A program made the translations under genes and the position numbers. Of a DNA stretch of 64,000 nucleotides, positions 1 through 9,086 are shown piece after piece (the first letter of the stretch is position 1; every line of letters begins with the position of its first letter). This DNA comes from UBA1660 sp964462035. GTDB lineage: Bacteria; Myxococcota_A; Polyangia; Polyangiales; Houyiibacteriaceae. The stretch is taken from positions 1-64,000 of the forward strand of contig CAYXAP010000030.1 in NCBI GenBank assembly GCA_964462035.1, written 5' to 3'. The notes below the pieces were generated by a model. It was not told where the DNA came from and did no database searches. It saw only the letters and a list, made by a program, of their open reading frames with translations.

Positions 1-579
1 TTCAGCGGCTGGACCTGGGCGACGGTGGTCTTCAGCGAGAGCTTCGAGGCCCTCGCGGTACTGGCCTCCGTCCGCGGCGCGGCGCTGGACGTGACCGCGA
101 ACGATGACCGGTGCCCCATTCACGATGCGCCGGAGCTCCGCTCGCTTCGGTACCCGCGCGCCGTCCTTGGGGACCGTCGGGCTCTTCGACCGGGCGAAGT
201 GGTACTCGACCATCTCCGGCACCGAGCGTGGGTGCTCTTCGGTCGCGCCGACGAGCACCTCGACGCGCCCCTCGATCGGGATCGCGGTCTCGCCCATGCG
301 CAGGCGGAGCCCCTTCGCGGACAGGTGACCGTCGCCGGTGCGGGATCCGTGGAGGGTGGCCGCGACCGCGGCGGGTCCCTGGAAATGCTCGATGGGACCG
401 TCCGCCTGGAGCCGTCCCCGCAGCACGACCGCTTCCGCCTCGGTGCCGGCCGGCGGATCGTCGAGGGGCGTTCCCCAGTCGGCGATGGCGGCGCGTCGTC
501 GGCCGAGGCCACGTGTCGCCCGGACCCAAGGGCGCGCGACGAGCCACACGAAGAGCAGGACGACCGCAGCGGTTCCCAT
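1..579 (-). CDS. Membrane-anchored hypothetical protein, C-terminus cut by window edge
   Basis: The reading frame stays open from an ATG at 579 to base 1 (193 codons), so the stop lies outside the window. Residues about 3-19 form one hydrophobic segment (AAVVLLFVWLVARPW) followed by Arg/Lys, which suggests a signal anchor with the rest of the protein on one side of the membrane. The visible body holds beta-rich stretches such as VVLRGRLQ and VIVRGHV. The pattern is loosely like membrane GIDE-type domains, but no diagnostic residue supports that. It is transcribed away from the DUF1592 gene that starts at 664. I chose this frame over the overlapping plus-strand frame because the translation is protein-like, with low Arg/Pro bias, while the other frames look like shadows. 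The function is unknown. Confidence 0.65.
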   Translation of the reverse strand, partial: MGTAAVVLLFVWLVARPWVRATRGLGRRRAAIADWGTPLDDPPAGTEAEAVVLRGRLQADGPIEHFQGPAAVAATLHGSRTGDGHLSAKGLRLRMGETAIPIEGRVEVLVGATEEHPRSVPEMVEYHFARSKSPTVPKDGARVPKRAELRRIVNGAPVIVRGHVQRRAADGGQYREGLEALAEDHRRPGPAAE

Positions 580-663
580 CACCCGCGCAGAGTAGGGCGG
601 CACGTGCTGGCGACCAAACCCGGACCGTTGAGCCGAATTCACGGGCTCGTGGCTCCTACCGCC

Positions 664-2391
664 ATGGGACGCCCTCGTCCGTATTCGATCGCCTTCGAGC
701 TGCACCTGCCCGAGCTGGCGGTGCTGGCCACCATCGCGGTCGCCGCCTCGCTCGGCTGCTCGGGGCAGATCGGTGACCCGGCCAGCGATCGACCGGGCGA
801 TCCGAACGCGCCGGTCACCTGCGACCAGCGGGTCGCGGCGCTCCCCGGGCCGCTGCTCCGGCTCTCCCGGGACGAGCACGCCCGCGGGCTCGAGCAGCTC
901 TTCGGCGAGGCCGCGGTCGCGGCCATCGACTCCGCTCTGGCGGGGATCCCCGAGGACCGGGCCGAAGAGGGCGTGTCGCCCTTTGCGCGCACCGATCAGC
1001 GGCTCTCCGGTGAGCACGTCCGCGGTTGGTACCGGGCGGCGGACGCGATGGCGAGCGTCGTGGCGAACCAGGTCGAGCTCCGCACGGCGGTCGTCGGAGA
1101 CTGCGCCGCCAGCGCGGTCGACGACGCCTGCCTCCGCTCGTTCGCGGAGCGCTTGATGCACCGAGCGCAGCGTCGGCCGATCGCGTCGAGCGAGCTCGAC
1201 GAGGTACTGGCCGCGGCCAGCGATTTCTCCGGTTTCGACCGGGTCCACGCGGTGGTCTTCCTGACCTTGATGAGCCCGGACTTCCTCTACCGCTTCGAGA
1301 ACCGTGGCGAGCTCGAGGACGACCACATCGCGCTCACCGACCACGAGCTCGCGAGCCGGCTCGCCTTCCACTTCTGGGGCGAGCCCCCGGACCAGGCGTT
1401 GCTCGATGCCGCCGACTCGGGCGAGCTCGGCTCCGACGAGGGCTACCTCGCGCAGGTCGACCGGCTCGTCGCCGACCCGCGCGCTGCCCGCGAGCAGGTG
1501 CGCTTCTTCGAGGAGTGGCTCCACCTGCAGCGCGGTGAGGTCATGAGCAGCCCGCGCCTCGACGTGCTCGCCGACGGGATGGACGTGGCCGGCCTCGCCG
1601 CCGAGATGCAGCAGGAGGTCCGCGATCTGGTCGCCTTCCACCTCGAGCGCGGTGATAGCTGGGCCGACGTGCTCCGCTCGCCGTACTCGCTGGCGCGCAC
1701 GGATCGGCTGGCCGCGATCTATGGCGTGCCGGCGTGGGACGGCACCGGCGAGCCGCCGCTCCTGCCCGAGAGCGAGCGCAGCGGCCTGCTCACGCGCGCC
1801 GGGATGCTCTACACCTCGGACGGGTCGACCAACCCCTTCCGCCGGGGCGCGTACATCCGCCGCGAGATCCTCTGCGACACGGTGCTCTCGCCGCCGAACG
1901 ACCTGCCGCCCGACGCGCTCACGCCGCCGCCGGTCGAGCCGGGCACGACGACCCGCGAGGCCTTCGCGGCGAAGGTCGAAGGGGAGCCCTGCGCGAGCTG
2001 CCACGCGGGCTTCTCGCCGCTCGGCTACGCCCTCGAGGCCTACGACGGGCTCGGACGCTTCCGCGCCGACGAGTGGCTCGTCACCGTGGAGGGCGAGGAC
2101 CAGGGCACCGCGCCGGTCGACACCCGCACCATCCCCGAGGTCGAGCCCGGCGACCGCACCGAGAGCGCCGGGCCCATCGACCTGAGCGAGCGCATCGCGA
2201 GCAGCGCGAAGGCCAACGGCTGCTTCGCCGAGCACTACGTCTCCTACGCCTTCCGGCGACCGACCACCGGCCAGGACATCTGCGTCGCCGCCGACCTCGC
2301 GAGCCGCATCGACGAGGGCCTCAGCCTCGAGGAGGCGTTCCGCGCGATCGCCCTCGAGCCCACCTTCCGCAACCGCCTCCTGGAGGACTGA
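664..2391 (+). CDS. DUF1592/DUF1588/DUF1585-type lipoprotein with CxxCH motif
   Basis: This 575-residue protein has the Planctomycete-type architecture usually annotated DUF1592-DUF1588-DUF1585. A hydrophobic stretch ends in the lipobox SLGC (Cys32), suggesting an outer-membrane lipoprotein. The DUF1588-like part carries C443-A-S-C-H447 followed by a GYALEAYDGLGRFR-like segment, a canonical c-type heme or cytochrome-like site in this family. The last about 90 residues match the DUF1585-like C-terminus (YVSYAFRRPTTGQ). The ATG at 664 is the first start giving a plausible signal; the frame is open further upstream, but that part antisenses the partial gene at 1-579. The next gene follows after 3 bases. 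DUF1592 proteins are habitually paired with DUF1552 proteins and the biochemical role of the pair is not established. Confidence 0.85.
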   Translation: MGRPRPYSIAFELHLPELAVLATIAVAASLGCSGQIGDPASDRPGDPNAPVTCDQRVAALPGPLLRLSRDEHARGLEQLFGEAAVAAIDSALAGIPEDRAEEGVSPFARTDQRLSGEHVRGWYRAADAMASVVANQVELRTAVVGDCAASAVDDACLRSFAERLMHRAQRRPIASSELDEVLAAASDFSGFDRVHAVVFLTLMSPDFLYRFENRGELEDDHIALTDHELASRLAFHFWGEPPDQALLDAADSGELGSDEGYLAQVDRLVADPRAAREQVRFFEEWLHLQRGEVMSSPRLDVLADGMDVAGLAAEMQQEVRDLVAFHLERGDSWADVLRSPYSLARTDRLAAIYGVPAWDGTGEPPLLPESERSGLLTRAGMLYTSDGSTNPFRRGAYIRREILCDTVLSPPNDLPPDALTPPPVEPGTTTREAFAAKVEGEPCASCHAGFSPLGYALEAYDGLGRFRADEWLVTVEGEDQGTAPVDTRTIPEVEPGDRTESAGPIDLSERIASSAKANGCFAEHYVSYAFRRPTTGQDICVAADLASRIDEGLSLEEAFRAIALEPTFRNRLLED

Positions 2392-2394
2392 CCC

Positions 2395-4017
2395 GTGCGC
2401 TACGACAAGACCTCGCGGCGACTCTTCCTGACCGGCCTCGGCGGCGCGACCCTCGCGATCCCCCTGCTGCCCTCGCTCTTGCCGAAGGCGCTCCGACCGG
2501 TCGCGAAGGCGCAGGACGACGTGCCCACCCGCTTCGTCGCGCTCAAGACCTACAACGGCGCGCCAGTGCTCGACTGGTATCCGCGCTCGAAGGTCGGCTA
2601 CGCGACGCACGACTTCGACGGCACGCTCATCGCGGACCAGCAGCTGGCGACCGCGACCGGCAACCACTCCGACGGCAACGCCTACTACGGCCACTTCGCG
2701 CCGCTGACCGACCTCGTCGACGGTGGCATCTCGAACATCTTCGGCCCGGCGATGATGCCCTTCATCGACCAGATGAACCTCTTCCGGGGCCTCGATTTCA
2801 TGCCCGGCATGAACCACAACTACGGCGGCTACCTCGGCAACTTCGGCCTGAACACCAACGGCACCGGTGGCCCGGTCGCCGGCGCGCAGATCAACGCGAC
2901 CATCGACCACGTGATGGGCCAGTCGGCCTCCGTGTACCCGATGTCACCGAGCGGCCCGCGCGTGCTCCACGTGGGCTCCCGCGCGAACACCAGCTCCTAC
3001 GCGCCGGTCGACCCGAGCAACCCACTCGCGATCGGGCAGGGCGCGATCCAGCAGGCGCAGGCCTACACCAATCCACGGACCGCCTTCGACGTGGTCTTCG
3101 GGTCCCTCACCCCCGACCCGATGGCGGGGCCCGGTCCGTCCGAGCTGCTCATCGATCGGGTGCTCGAGGACTATCGCCGCGCGGTTCGTGGACCTCATCT
3201 CAGCGCCGAGGACCGGATGACCCTCGACGCGCACGTCACCCGGCTGACCGAGCTCCAGATGAGCCTCGGCTCCGGCCCCGGCGTGGTCGGCTGCGATCCG
3301 ACGGCGCCCGTCGACCTCGACACCGGCGGCGAGTTCAGCGTCGACGTCGGGGACGTGGGTACGCTCTTCGACAACCTGGTCGACGTGGTCGTGCTCGCGC
3401 TGGCCTGCGACGCGACCCGCATCGTCACCCTCGACGTCACCAAGATGGTCGTGGACGACGGCGGCGACACCTTCGGCATGGGCGACTCGGAGAACGCCAA
3501 CTCCGCCGGTCGGGACAACTGGCACTTCCAGGCGCACCAGTGGGATGACAACGCCCGCCGCTGGCTCGGCCAGGGCCAGCGCTGGGTCGCCGACCGCGTC
3601 GTCGCGCGTCTGCTCACCGGACTGCAAGAGACCACCGAACGCGACAGCCAGTCGCTGCTCCACCACTCGATGGTCATGTGGAGCAACGAGCTCAGCTTCA
3701 ACCACCTGAACTACAGCATCCCCACCGTCATGTGGGGCAGCGGCGGCGGCCAGCTCCGCACCGGCCGCTACGTCGACTACGCCGACTGGAACCGGCCCAT
3801 CCGCTTCCGCCAGCACGACGGCTCGGTCATCGAGGGCGTCCAGTTCAACCGACTGCTCGTCACCATCATGCAGGCGATGGGTCTGAGCCCGAGCGAGTAC
3901 GAACGCGAGGCCGGTCGCGGCTTCGGTGAGTACCGCCCCGTCGGCAAGGGCGACGGCTTCGCCCGCGACTACGACGAGAGCACCGTGGGCGATCCGCTCC
4001 CGGACCTGATGGTCTGA
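2395..4017 (+). CDS. DUF1552 family protein, Tat-like exported
   Basis: 540 residues beginning with GTG. A strong Shine-Dalgarno GGAGG lies at 2382-2386 inside the end of the upstream gene, 8 bases before the start, which decides this start. The N-terminus TSRRLFLTGLGGATLAIPLLP is a twin-arginine-like signal (RR-x-F-L plus a hydrophobic stretch). The body matches DUF1552: an early conserved strand (FVALKTYNGAPVLDWYP), a central acidic segment, and the late LLHHSMVMWSNELS segment that resembles the alkaline-phosphatase/sulfatase-like core proposed for the family. It forms a two-gene operon with the DUF1592 lipoprotein. The function is unknown; co-export with a CxxCH lipoprotein suggests an envelope complex (inference). 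Confidence 0.87.
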   Translation: MRYDKTSRRLFLTGLGGATLAIPLLPSLLPKALRPVAKAQDDVPTRFVALKTYNGAPVLDWYPRSKVGYATHDFDGTLIADQQLATATGNHSDGNAYYGHFAPLTDLVDGGISNIFGPAMMPFIDQMNLFRGLDFMPGMNHNYGGYLGNFGLNTNGTGGPVAGAQINATIDHVMGQSASVYPMSPSGPRVLHVGSRANTSSYAPVDPSNPLAIGQGAIQQAQAYTNPRTAFDVVFGSLTPDPMAGPGPSELLIDRVLEDYRRAVRGPHLSAEDRMTLDAHVTRLTELQMSLGSGPGVVGCDPTAPVDLDTGGEFSVDVGDVGTLFDNLVDVVVLALACDATRIVTLDVTKMVVDDGGDTFGMGDSENANSAGRDNWHFQAHQWDDNARRWLGQGQRWVADRVVARLLTGLQETTERDSQSLLHHSMVMWSNELSFNHLNYSIPTVMWGSGGGQLRTGRYVDYADWNRPIRFRQHDGSVIEGVQFNRLLVTIMQAMGLSPSEYEREAGRGFGEYRPVGKGDGFARDYDESTVGDPLPDLMV

Positions 4018-4022
4018 CGAGG

Positions 4023-7000
4023 CTACATGCAGCTCGCCGGGACCGGTGACGTCACCGCGTCACACGGGTGCCAGAGGCGCCCGAGCTGGTTCGGTGTGAG
4101 GACGTCGCTCGGGGTCACGGCCGGGCTGACCTCGCCGCACTCGCCGTAGGCGTTGAAGCCGATCGACGAGCACTCGCCGGCCGAGGTGGAGTAGGGCGAG
4201 ATGATGTCGAAGGTCGTGCCGCTGGTATCGTCGACGTAGGCGCCGCTGGCGACGCGAAGCGATCCGCTCGAGGCGCCGTTGGAGAACCAGCCGCTGGCGA
4301 GGTTGCTGCCCTCCATCACCAACGCGGAGATGTTGAGCCCGTAGAGCCCCGGGTCCACCGTGCCAAAGAAGGGATAACTGCACATCGAGGCCGCCTGGTT
4401 GCGGATCGCGACGTAGACCCCCCGCGGCGGGACCACGTCGCTGGCCCCGAAGTTCATCCAGCGTGGGTTACTGCACGAGCTGTTGTTGCAGTAGGCGAAG
4501 TGGTTGCCGTCGAGGGCCACCGGGCAGTGCGAGAGGTTGGTGACCTCGAAGGCCTCACCGGCCTCGCAGTCGGGGCCGGAGCACATTCCGTCGCCGTTGA
4601 TCACGTACTCGCTGAACAGCACGTTCGTCGCCGAGGGCGCGATCGGCGTGGTGCACGACTCGATCAGGTTCACGCTCACCGGGGTGCTGGTCACGCAGCA
4701 GGTCGGGTCGCTGTCGAGGCAGGCCCGCGCGTAGATGTCCATGCCGGTGCCGGGCGGGGCCGAGCCCACGTCCAGTTCACTCGTCGGCCGGTGGTAGTTC
4801 TGCCCGTCCATGGTCACCACCGCGTAGGGCGCGGCGTCCATGTCCCTGTAGAGCTCGTAGAACTCGCCCGTCGGCAACGGGTCGAACTGCACCACCGGCC
4901 GGCGGTCCCAGCTGGTCGGGCAGACCGTCAGCGTCGGCGCCGCCGGCGGCGTGCAGGAGCTCGAGGCCATCACCGTCGTGGTGCAGCAGGCCATCTCGCC
5001 CTCGTCGTCGGTCACGCAGAGCCGCAGCGTGTAGCTGCCCGCCTCGTCCGGCGTGAAGTCGGTGTTGGCGCTCGTCGGTGAGGCCGGCACCGCGCTCGAG
5101 CCGAGCGGCGCCGAGATGACCGTCCACATGAACATCACGCTGCCGCCGTCCGGATCGGAGCCCGAGCCCATCAGCGTCACCGCGTCACCGGCGACGGTGC
5201 TCGAGGCGCCCGGGCACATCAGGGTCGGCGGCTGACACACGCCGCCCTCGTCGACGTTGCCGTCGCAGTTGTCGTCGAGGCCGTTGCACACCTCGGTGCC
5301 CGGTCCGGTCTCGCCGACGCACGCGCTCCAGGTGCCGCTCAGATCGCAGGTCTCCGTGCCCTCTTCGCATTCGCCGACCGAGCTGCCGCAGGCGCGCATC
5401 TGGCCGTTGGTGCACAGGCACCCCTCGTCGACGCTGCCATCGCAGTTCTCGTCGATCGAGCCATCGCAGAGCTCGGCGCTGGGGCCGGTCGCGCCGGTGC
5501 AGCTGCCCCAGCTGCCGGCGGCGCAGGTCTCCGTGCCCTCCGAGCAGGCGCCGACGTCGGTGCCGCAGGAGCGCACGAGCATCTCGTCGGTGGCGCCGTC
5601 GCAGTCGTCGTCGTCGCCGTTGCAGCTCTCGGAGGTCGGACCGGTCGAGCCGGTGCAGCTCCCCCACACGCCCATCAGGTCGCAGGTCTCGGTGCCCTGC
5701 ACGCACGCGCCCGTGGCGCTGCCGCAGCTGCGGGTCTGGCCGTCGGTGCAGAGGCAGCCCTCGTCGACGGCTCCGTCGCAGTCCTCGTCGACGCTCCCGT
5801 CGCAGAGCTCCGACATCGGTCCGGTCGAACCCGAGCAGCTGCCCCAGCTCCCCGCCGAGCAGGTCTCCGTTCCGGCGACGCAGGCCCCCAGATCGCTGCC
5901 GCACGAGCGCACGAGCATCTCGTCGGTGGTGCCGTCGCAGTCGTCGTCGTCGCCGTTGCAGGTCTCGCCGGTCGGGCCGGTGCCCCCGAGACAGGCTCCC
6001 CACTGGCCGGCGGCGTCGCAGGTCTCGGTGCCGCGGACGCAGGCGCCGGTGCCGTTGCCGCAGCGTCGCGTTGCCCCGGTCACGCAGTCGCAGCCCTCGT
6101 CGATCACCCCGTCGCAGTCCTGGTCGACGGCCCCGTCGCAGAGCTCGGCGCTCGGGCCGGTCTCGCCGCTGCACGCGCCCCAGGTGCCGGTGGCGTCGCA
6201 GGTCTGGCTGCCGGGCATGCACGCGCCGACGTTGCTGCCGCACGCGCGCATCTCGCCCTCGGTGCACGCGCAGCCTTCGTCGACGGCGCCGTCGCAGTTC
6301 TCGTCGTTCGCGCCATCGCAGAGCTCGGTCGACGGACCCGTCGCGCCGGTGCAGGCGCCCCAGCTCCCGCTGCTGCAGCTCTCGGTGCCCGCGACGCACT
6401 CGCCCACGTTCGTGCCGCAGGTCCGCACGAGCGCCTCGTCGGTGGCGCCGTCGCAGTCGTCGTCGCTGCCGTTGCAGCTCTCCACCGTCGGACCGGTCGC
6501 GCCGGTGCACGCACCCCAGTTGCCGCTCGCGTCGCACGTCTCCGTGCCGGCGACGCAGGCGCCGGTGTCGCTGCCACAGGAACGGACCGCGCCCGTGATG
6601 CAGGTGCAGCCCTCGTCGACCGCGCCGTCGCAGTTCTCGTCGAGGATGCCGTCGCAGAGCTCGGCGCCCGGCTCCACCGACCCGACGCAGGAGCCCCAGG
6701 AGCCGGCGCCGCAGGTCTCGGTGCCGCGCATGCACACGCCGACATCCGTCGAGCCGCAGGACCGCGTCAGCGACTCGTCGGTGCTTCCGTCGCAGTCGTC
6801 GTCCGCGCCGTTGCAGCTCTCGCCGATCGGTCCGGTCTCGCCGGTGCAGCTGCCCCAGTCGCCGCCGCTGCAGGTCTCCGTACCCGCGACGCAGGCGCCC
6901 GTGTCGCTGCCGCAGGGCCGGGTCGCGCCGTCGGTGCAGGTGCAGCCCTCGTCGACGGTGCCGTCGCAGTCCTCGTCGATGGCGCCGTCGCAGACCTCGG

Positions 7001-8096
7001 TGGCGGGCTCGATCGCGCCGCTGCAGCTGCTCCAGGATCCGCCGCCGCAGGTCTCGGTGCCGTACGCGCACGCGCCGACGTCGGTCGACCCGCAGCGCCG
7101 GCTGAGCGCCTCGTCGGTGGAGCCGTCGCAGTCGTCGTCGCTCCCGTTGCAGGTCTCGGCGCTCGGGCCCGTGCTCCCGGTGCAGCTCCCGAAGGTGCCG
7201 CCGCTGCACACCTCCGTGCCGAAGCCGCAGGCGCCCACGTCCGTGCCGCAGTTGCGCGTCACGCCCTCGTCGACCGATCCGTCGCAGTCGTCGTCGGTGC
7301 CGTCGCAGCTCTCGGTGCCGGCCGCGGTGCCACCCTCGCACGCGCCCCAGACGCCGGCGGTGCAGGCCTCGGTGCCGAAGGAGCATGCCCCGACGTCGGT
7401 GCCGCAGAGACGGGTCAGCGACTCGTCGACCGATCCGTCGCAGTCGTTGTCGAGGCCGTCGCAGAGCTCGGTTGCCGGGCCGGTCGCGCCTTCGCAGGCC
7501 GTCCGTCGCCCGGTCACGCAGTTCTGAACGCCCGCGACGCACTCGCCCACGTCGCTGCCACAGGGCAGGGGCGGGTCGCCCGCGACGCACTCGCAGTCTT
7601 CGTTGGCCGCGCCGTTGCAGTTCTCGTCCAGGCCAGCGACGTCACACATCTCCGGCGACTCGGTTCGCTCGCCCTCGCATGGGCCCCACTCGCCGAACTC
7701 GAAGCTGCCCTCGCAGAGCATCGTCCCGTCGCCGCACTGGCCGACGTTTCGTCCGGCGGGATCGCCGCTGAAGCACGTCGCGGTGTCACCCGGCGTGCAG
7801 GTGCAGCCTTCTTCGACCGTGCCGTCGCAGTCGTCGTCGAGCCCGTTGTCGCAGGTCTCGCTCTCGTCGCAGACCCGCATCGGCTCGCCTCCGTCGGGGT
7901 CCATGCCGCCGTCGCTCACCTCGGCGTCGACCTCGCCGCCGTCGGGCGTGGCCGCGTCGACGCCCGACGCATCGGAGCCCCCGCCGTCCGGCCCGACCTC
8001 GGCGTCCACGCCGATCCGGTCCGTGCCGTCGCCGCCACAGTCGCAACCCACCAACGCGACCGAGGCCACGCCCACCCAGAACAAAGCTCTCATCAT
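4023..8096 (-). CDS. Giant MopE-like Asp/Cys repeat lipoprotein with lamin-tail-like C-terminus
   Basis: 1357 residues. The N-terminus MMRALFWVGVASVALVGCDCG has a lipobox ending at Cys18. Residues about 80-1010 contain sixteen copies of the CDG-x2-D(D/E)xCDG-x2-DEG motif of MopE-type 'putative metal-binding' repeats. They alternate with Cys-rich linkers of the type RSCGSDxGACxxGTETC and WGSCxGxTGP, so the array is both Ca2+/metal-like and disulfide-rich. A PKD/Ig-like domain follows (about 1015-1100), then a fibronectin-like stretch, then a C-terminal lamin-tail-like domain (about 1185-1357; NVLFSEY...EAFEVTN). It ends 5 bases from the convergent DUF1552 gene. A surface adhesin or metal-binding stalk is likely (inference). 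Tandem ATGs at 8096 and 8093 make the start uncertain by one codon. Confidence 0.85.
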   Translation of the reverse strand: MMRALFWVGVASVALVGCDCGGDGTDRIGVDAEVGPDGGGSDASGVDAATPDGGEVDAEVSDGGMDPDGGEPMRVCDESETCDNGLDDDCDGTVEEGCTCTPGDTATCFSGDPAGRNVGQCGDGTMLCEGSFEFGEWGPCEGERTESPEMCDVAGLDENCNGAANEDCECVAGDPPLPCGSDVGECVAGVQNCVTGRRTACEGATGPATELCDGLDNDCDGSVDESLTRLCGTDVGACSFGTEACTAGVWGACEGGTAAGTESCDGTDDDCDGSVDEGVTRNCGTDVGACGFGTEVCSGGTFGSCTGSTGPSAETCNGSDDDCDGSTDEALSRRCGSTDVGACAYGTETCGGGSWSSCSGAIEPATEVCDGAIDEDCDGTVDEGCTCTDGATRPCGSDTGACVAGTETCSGGDWGSCTGETGPIGESCNGADDDCDGSTDESLTRSCGSTDVGVCMRGTETCGAGSWGSCVGSVEPGAELCDGILDENCDGAVDEGCTCITGAVRSCGSDTGACVAGTETCDASGNWGACTGATGPTVESCNGSDDDCDGATDEALVRTCGTNVGECVAGTESCSSGSWGACTGATGPSTELCDGANDENCDGAVDEGCACTEGEMRACGSNVGACMPGSQTCDATGTWGACSGETGPSAELCDGAVDQDCDGVIDEGCDCVTGATRRCGNGTGACVRGTETCDAAGQWGACLGGTGPTGETCNGDDDDCDGTTDEMLVRSCGSDLGACVAGTETCSAGSWGSCSGSTGPMSELCDGSVDEDCDGAVDEGCLCTDGQTRSCGSATGACVQGTETCDLMGVWGSCTGSTGPTSESCNGDDDDCDGATDEMLVRSCGTDVGACSEGTETCAAGSWGSCTGATGPSAELCDGSIDENCDGSVDEGCLCTNGQMRACGSSVGECEEGTETCDLSGTWSACVGETGPGTEVCNGLDDNCDGNVDEGGVCQPPTLMCPGASSTVAGDAVTLMGSGSDPDGGSVMFMWTVISAPLGSSAVPASPTSANTDFTPDEAGSYTLRLCVTDDEGEMACCTTTVMASSSCTPPAAPTLTVCPTSWDRRPVVQFDPLPTGEFYELYRDMDAAPYAVVTMDGQNYHRPTSELDVGSAPPGTGMDIYARACLDSDPTCCVTSTPVSVNLIESCTTPIAPSATNVLFSEYVINGDGMCSGPDCEAGEAFEVTNLSHCPVALDGNHFAYCNNSSCSNPRWMNFGASDVVPPRGVYVAIRNQAASMCSYPFFGTVDPGLYGLNISALVMEGSNLASGWFSNGASSGSLRVASGAYVDDTSGTTFDIISPYSTSAGECSSIGFNAYGECGEVSPAVTPSDVLTPNQLGRLWHPCDAVTSPVPASCM
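5240..7860 (-). repeat. Imperfect tandem repeats encoding MopE-type metal-binding units
   Basis: Within the 4023-8096 gene, units of roughly 37-50 codons recur, each with a CDG/CNG...DDDCDG...DE core and a following RSCG...GTETC...WGSC segment. Adjacent copies are closely similar in nucleotide sequence, for example the units around 5580-5760 and 5880-6060. This suggests expansion by unequal crossing-over. The repeats create very long spurious open frames on the opposite strand. Confidence 0.85.
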
Positions 8097-8104
8097 GAGG
8101 AAGA

Positions 8105-8135
8105 GACGCTGCCCGATTCGCCCCCAGGCAGCGTC
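8105..8135 (-). promoter_or_regulatory. Perfect 9-bp stem in the leader of the giant MopE gene
   Basis: GACGCTGCC (8105-8113) and GGCAGCGTC (8127-8135) are perfect inverted repeats around a 13-base loop. On the minus strand the stem ends only 8 bases before the ATG at 8096 and is followed by TCTTCCTC. It could terminate read-through from the upstream gene or act as a leader hairpin that occludes the ribosome site of the 1357-residue protein; no clear Shine-Dalgarno is visible. Confidence 0.45.
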
Positions 8136-8158
8136 CCTGTATTGTTACACCAGATGGG

Positions 8159-8190
8159 GAGCCATCACCAGCCATGGCCGGTGACGGCTC
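8159..8190 (-). terminator. Hairpin after persulfide dioxygenase gene
   Basis: GAGCC-A-TCACC (8159-8169) pairs with GGTGA-C-GGCTC (8180-8190), an 11-bp stem with one mismatch and a 10-base loop. It lies 8 bases beyond the stop codon at 8199-8201 on the minus strand. There is no strong T-run after it, so termination may depend on the tandem hairpin at 8105-8135 or on Rho. Confidence 0.45.
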
Positions 8191-8198
8191 CGCGAGCG

Positions 8199-9086
8199 TC
8201 AGGCCTTCTTCTGTCCGAGCTCGTCGGCGGGGCCGAAGAGGTTCAGCGGCAGCTTGAGGTAGCGAATGCCCGTCCCGCCCTCGCCCGGGAGGCGCCCGGC
8301 GTCGACGTTCACCTGCACGCTCTGGAAGAGCAGCCGGGGAGCCTTCAGCGTCGCGTCGCGCTCTTCGCGCATGGTCACGAAGGCCTGCTCGGTCGTGTCG
8401 CCCTTGAGCTGCGGGTTGTTCGCCTTGGACTTGCCGATGGTGGTCTCCCACCGGACCTCACGGCCGCCGGGCTGGTAGTCGTGGCCCACGAAGACGCGGG
8501 TCTCGTCCGGGAGTGCGTAGAGCTTCTGGATCGACCGGTAGAGGTCGGTGGCGCTGCCCTTGGGGAAGTCGCAGCGGCCGGTGCCGTAGTCGTCCATGAA
8601 GAGCGCGTCGCCGGTGAAGAGGGCGTCGCCGATCTTGTAGGTCACGCAGGCCGGCGTGTGCCCGGGGGTGGCGATGACCTCCACGGGGATCGATCCGAAG
8701 GCGACCGTCTCCCCGTCGGTGACCAGCCGGTCGAACTGGCTGCCGTCGATGGGCACCTCGTCGGGCAGGTCGAAGATGGTCTTGAAGGTCTCCTGGACCA
8801 CCGTGATCTTCTCGCCGATCACCAGCGGCGCGTCGTATGTGCGCTTCAGGTACTGCGAGCCGCTGAGGTGGTCCGCGTGGGCGTGGGTCTCGAGGATCGC
8901 TCGGACGGCGAGCTCGTGCTTCGCGATGAACGCGTCCAGCTCCTGCAGCGCATCGACCGAGGTCTGCGAGCCGACGGGGTCGTAGTCGAGCACCGGGTCG
9001 ATGATCACTGCGTCGCGCGTCTCCTCGTCCCAGACCACGTAGGTCAGCGTGTAGGTGGGCTCGTGGTAGAGGGCTTCGATCTTCAT
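8199..9086 (-). CDS. Persulfide dioxygenase (ETHE1/Blh-type metallo-beta-lactamase fold)
   Basis: This 295-residue enzyme is predicted to oxidise glutathione persulfide to sulfite in the cytoplasm with a mononuclear Fe(II). The metallo-beta-lactamase signature is THAHADH (H68, H70, D72, H73). Further ligands are H143 in TPGHTP, D160 in FTGDALF, and H202 in GHDY. The motif GTGRCDFPKGS (about 168-178) matches the sulfur-dioxygenase branch (RTDFQ-like in ETHE1) and argues against glyoxalase II. The length fits Blh-type persulfide dioxygenases. The Shine-Dalgarno AGGAG lies about 7 bases before the ATG. No rhodanese or regulator gene adjoins, but a rhodanese and a sulfite oxidase occur near 39-44 kb. 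I see no signal peptide. Confidence 0.88.
   Translation of the reverse strand: MKIEALYHEPTYTLTYVVWDEETRDAVIIDPVLDYDPVGSQTSVDALQELDAFIAKHELAVRAILETHAHADHLSGSQYLKRTYDAPLVIGEKITVVQETFKTIFDLPDEVPIDGSQFDRLVTDGETVAFGSIPVEVIATPGHTPACVTYKIGDALFTGDALFMDDYGTGRCDFPKGSATDLYRSIQKLYALPDETRVFVGHDYQPGGREVRWETTIGKSKANNPQLKGDTTEQAFVTMREERDATLKAPRLLFQSVQVNVDAGRLPGEGGTGIRYLKLPLNLFGPADELGQKKA

Noticed and set aside
5257..7527. Long open frame on the plus strand opposite the MopE-like repeats
   Set aside because: It is a mirror of the Ser/Pro/Gln-rich antisense of the repeats; periodic and without start signal or signal peptide.
8140..8160. AT-rich patch (TATTGTTACACC) as a possible promoter or origin element
   Set aside because: It is short, lies between two same-strand genes and lacks a matching -35 box.
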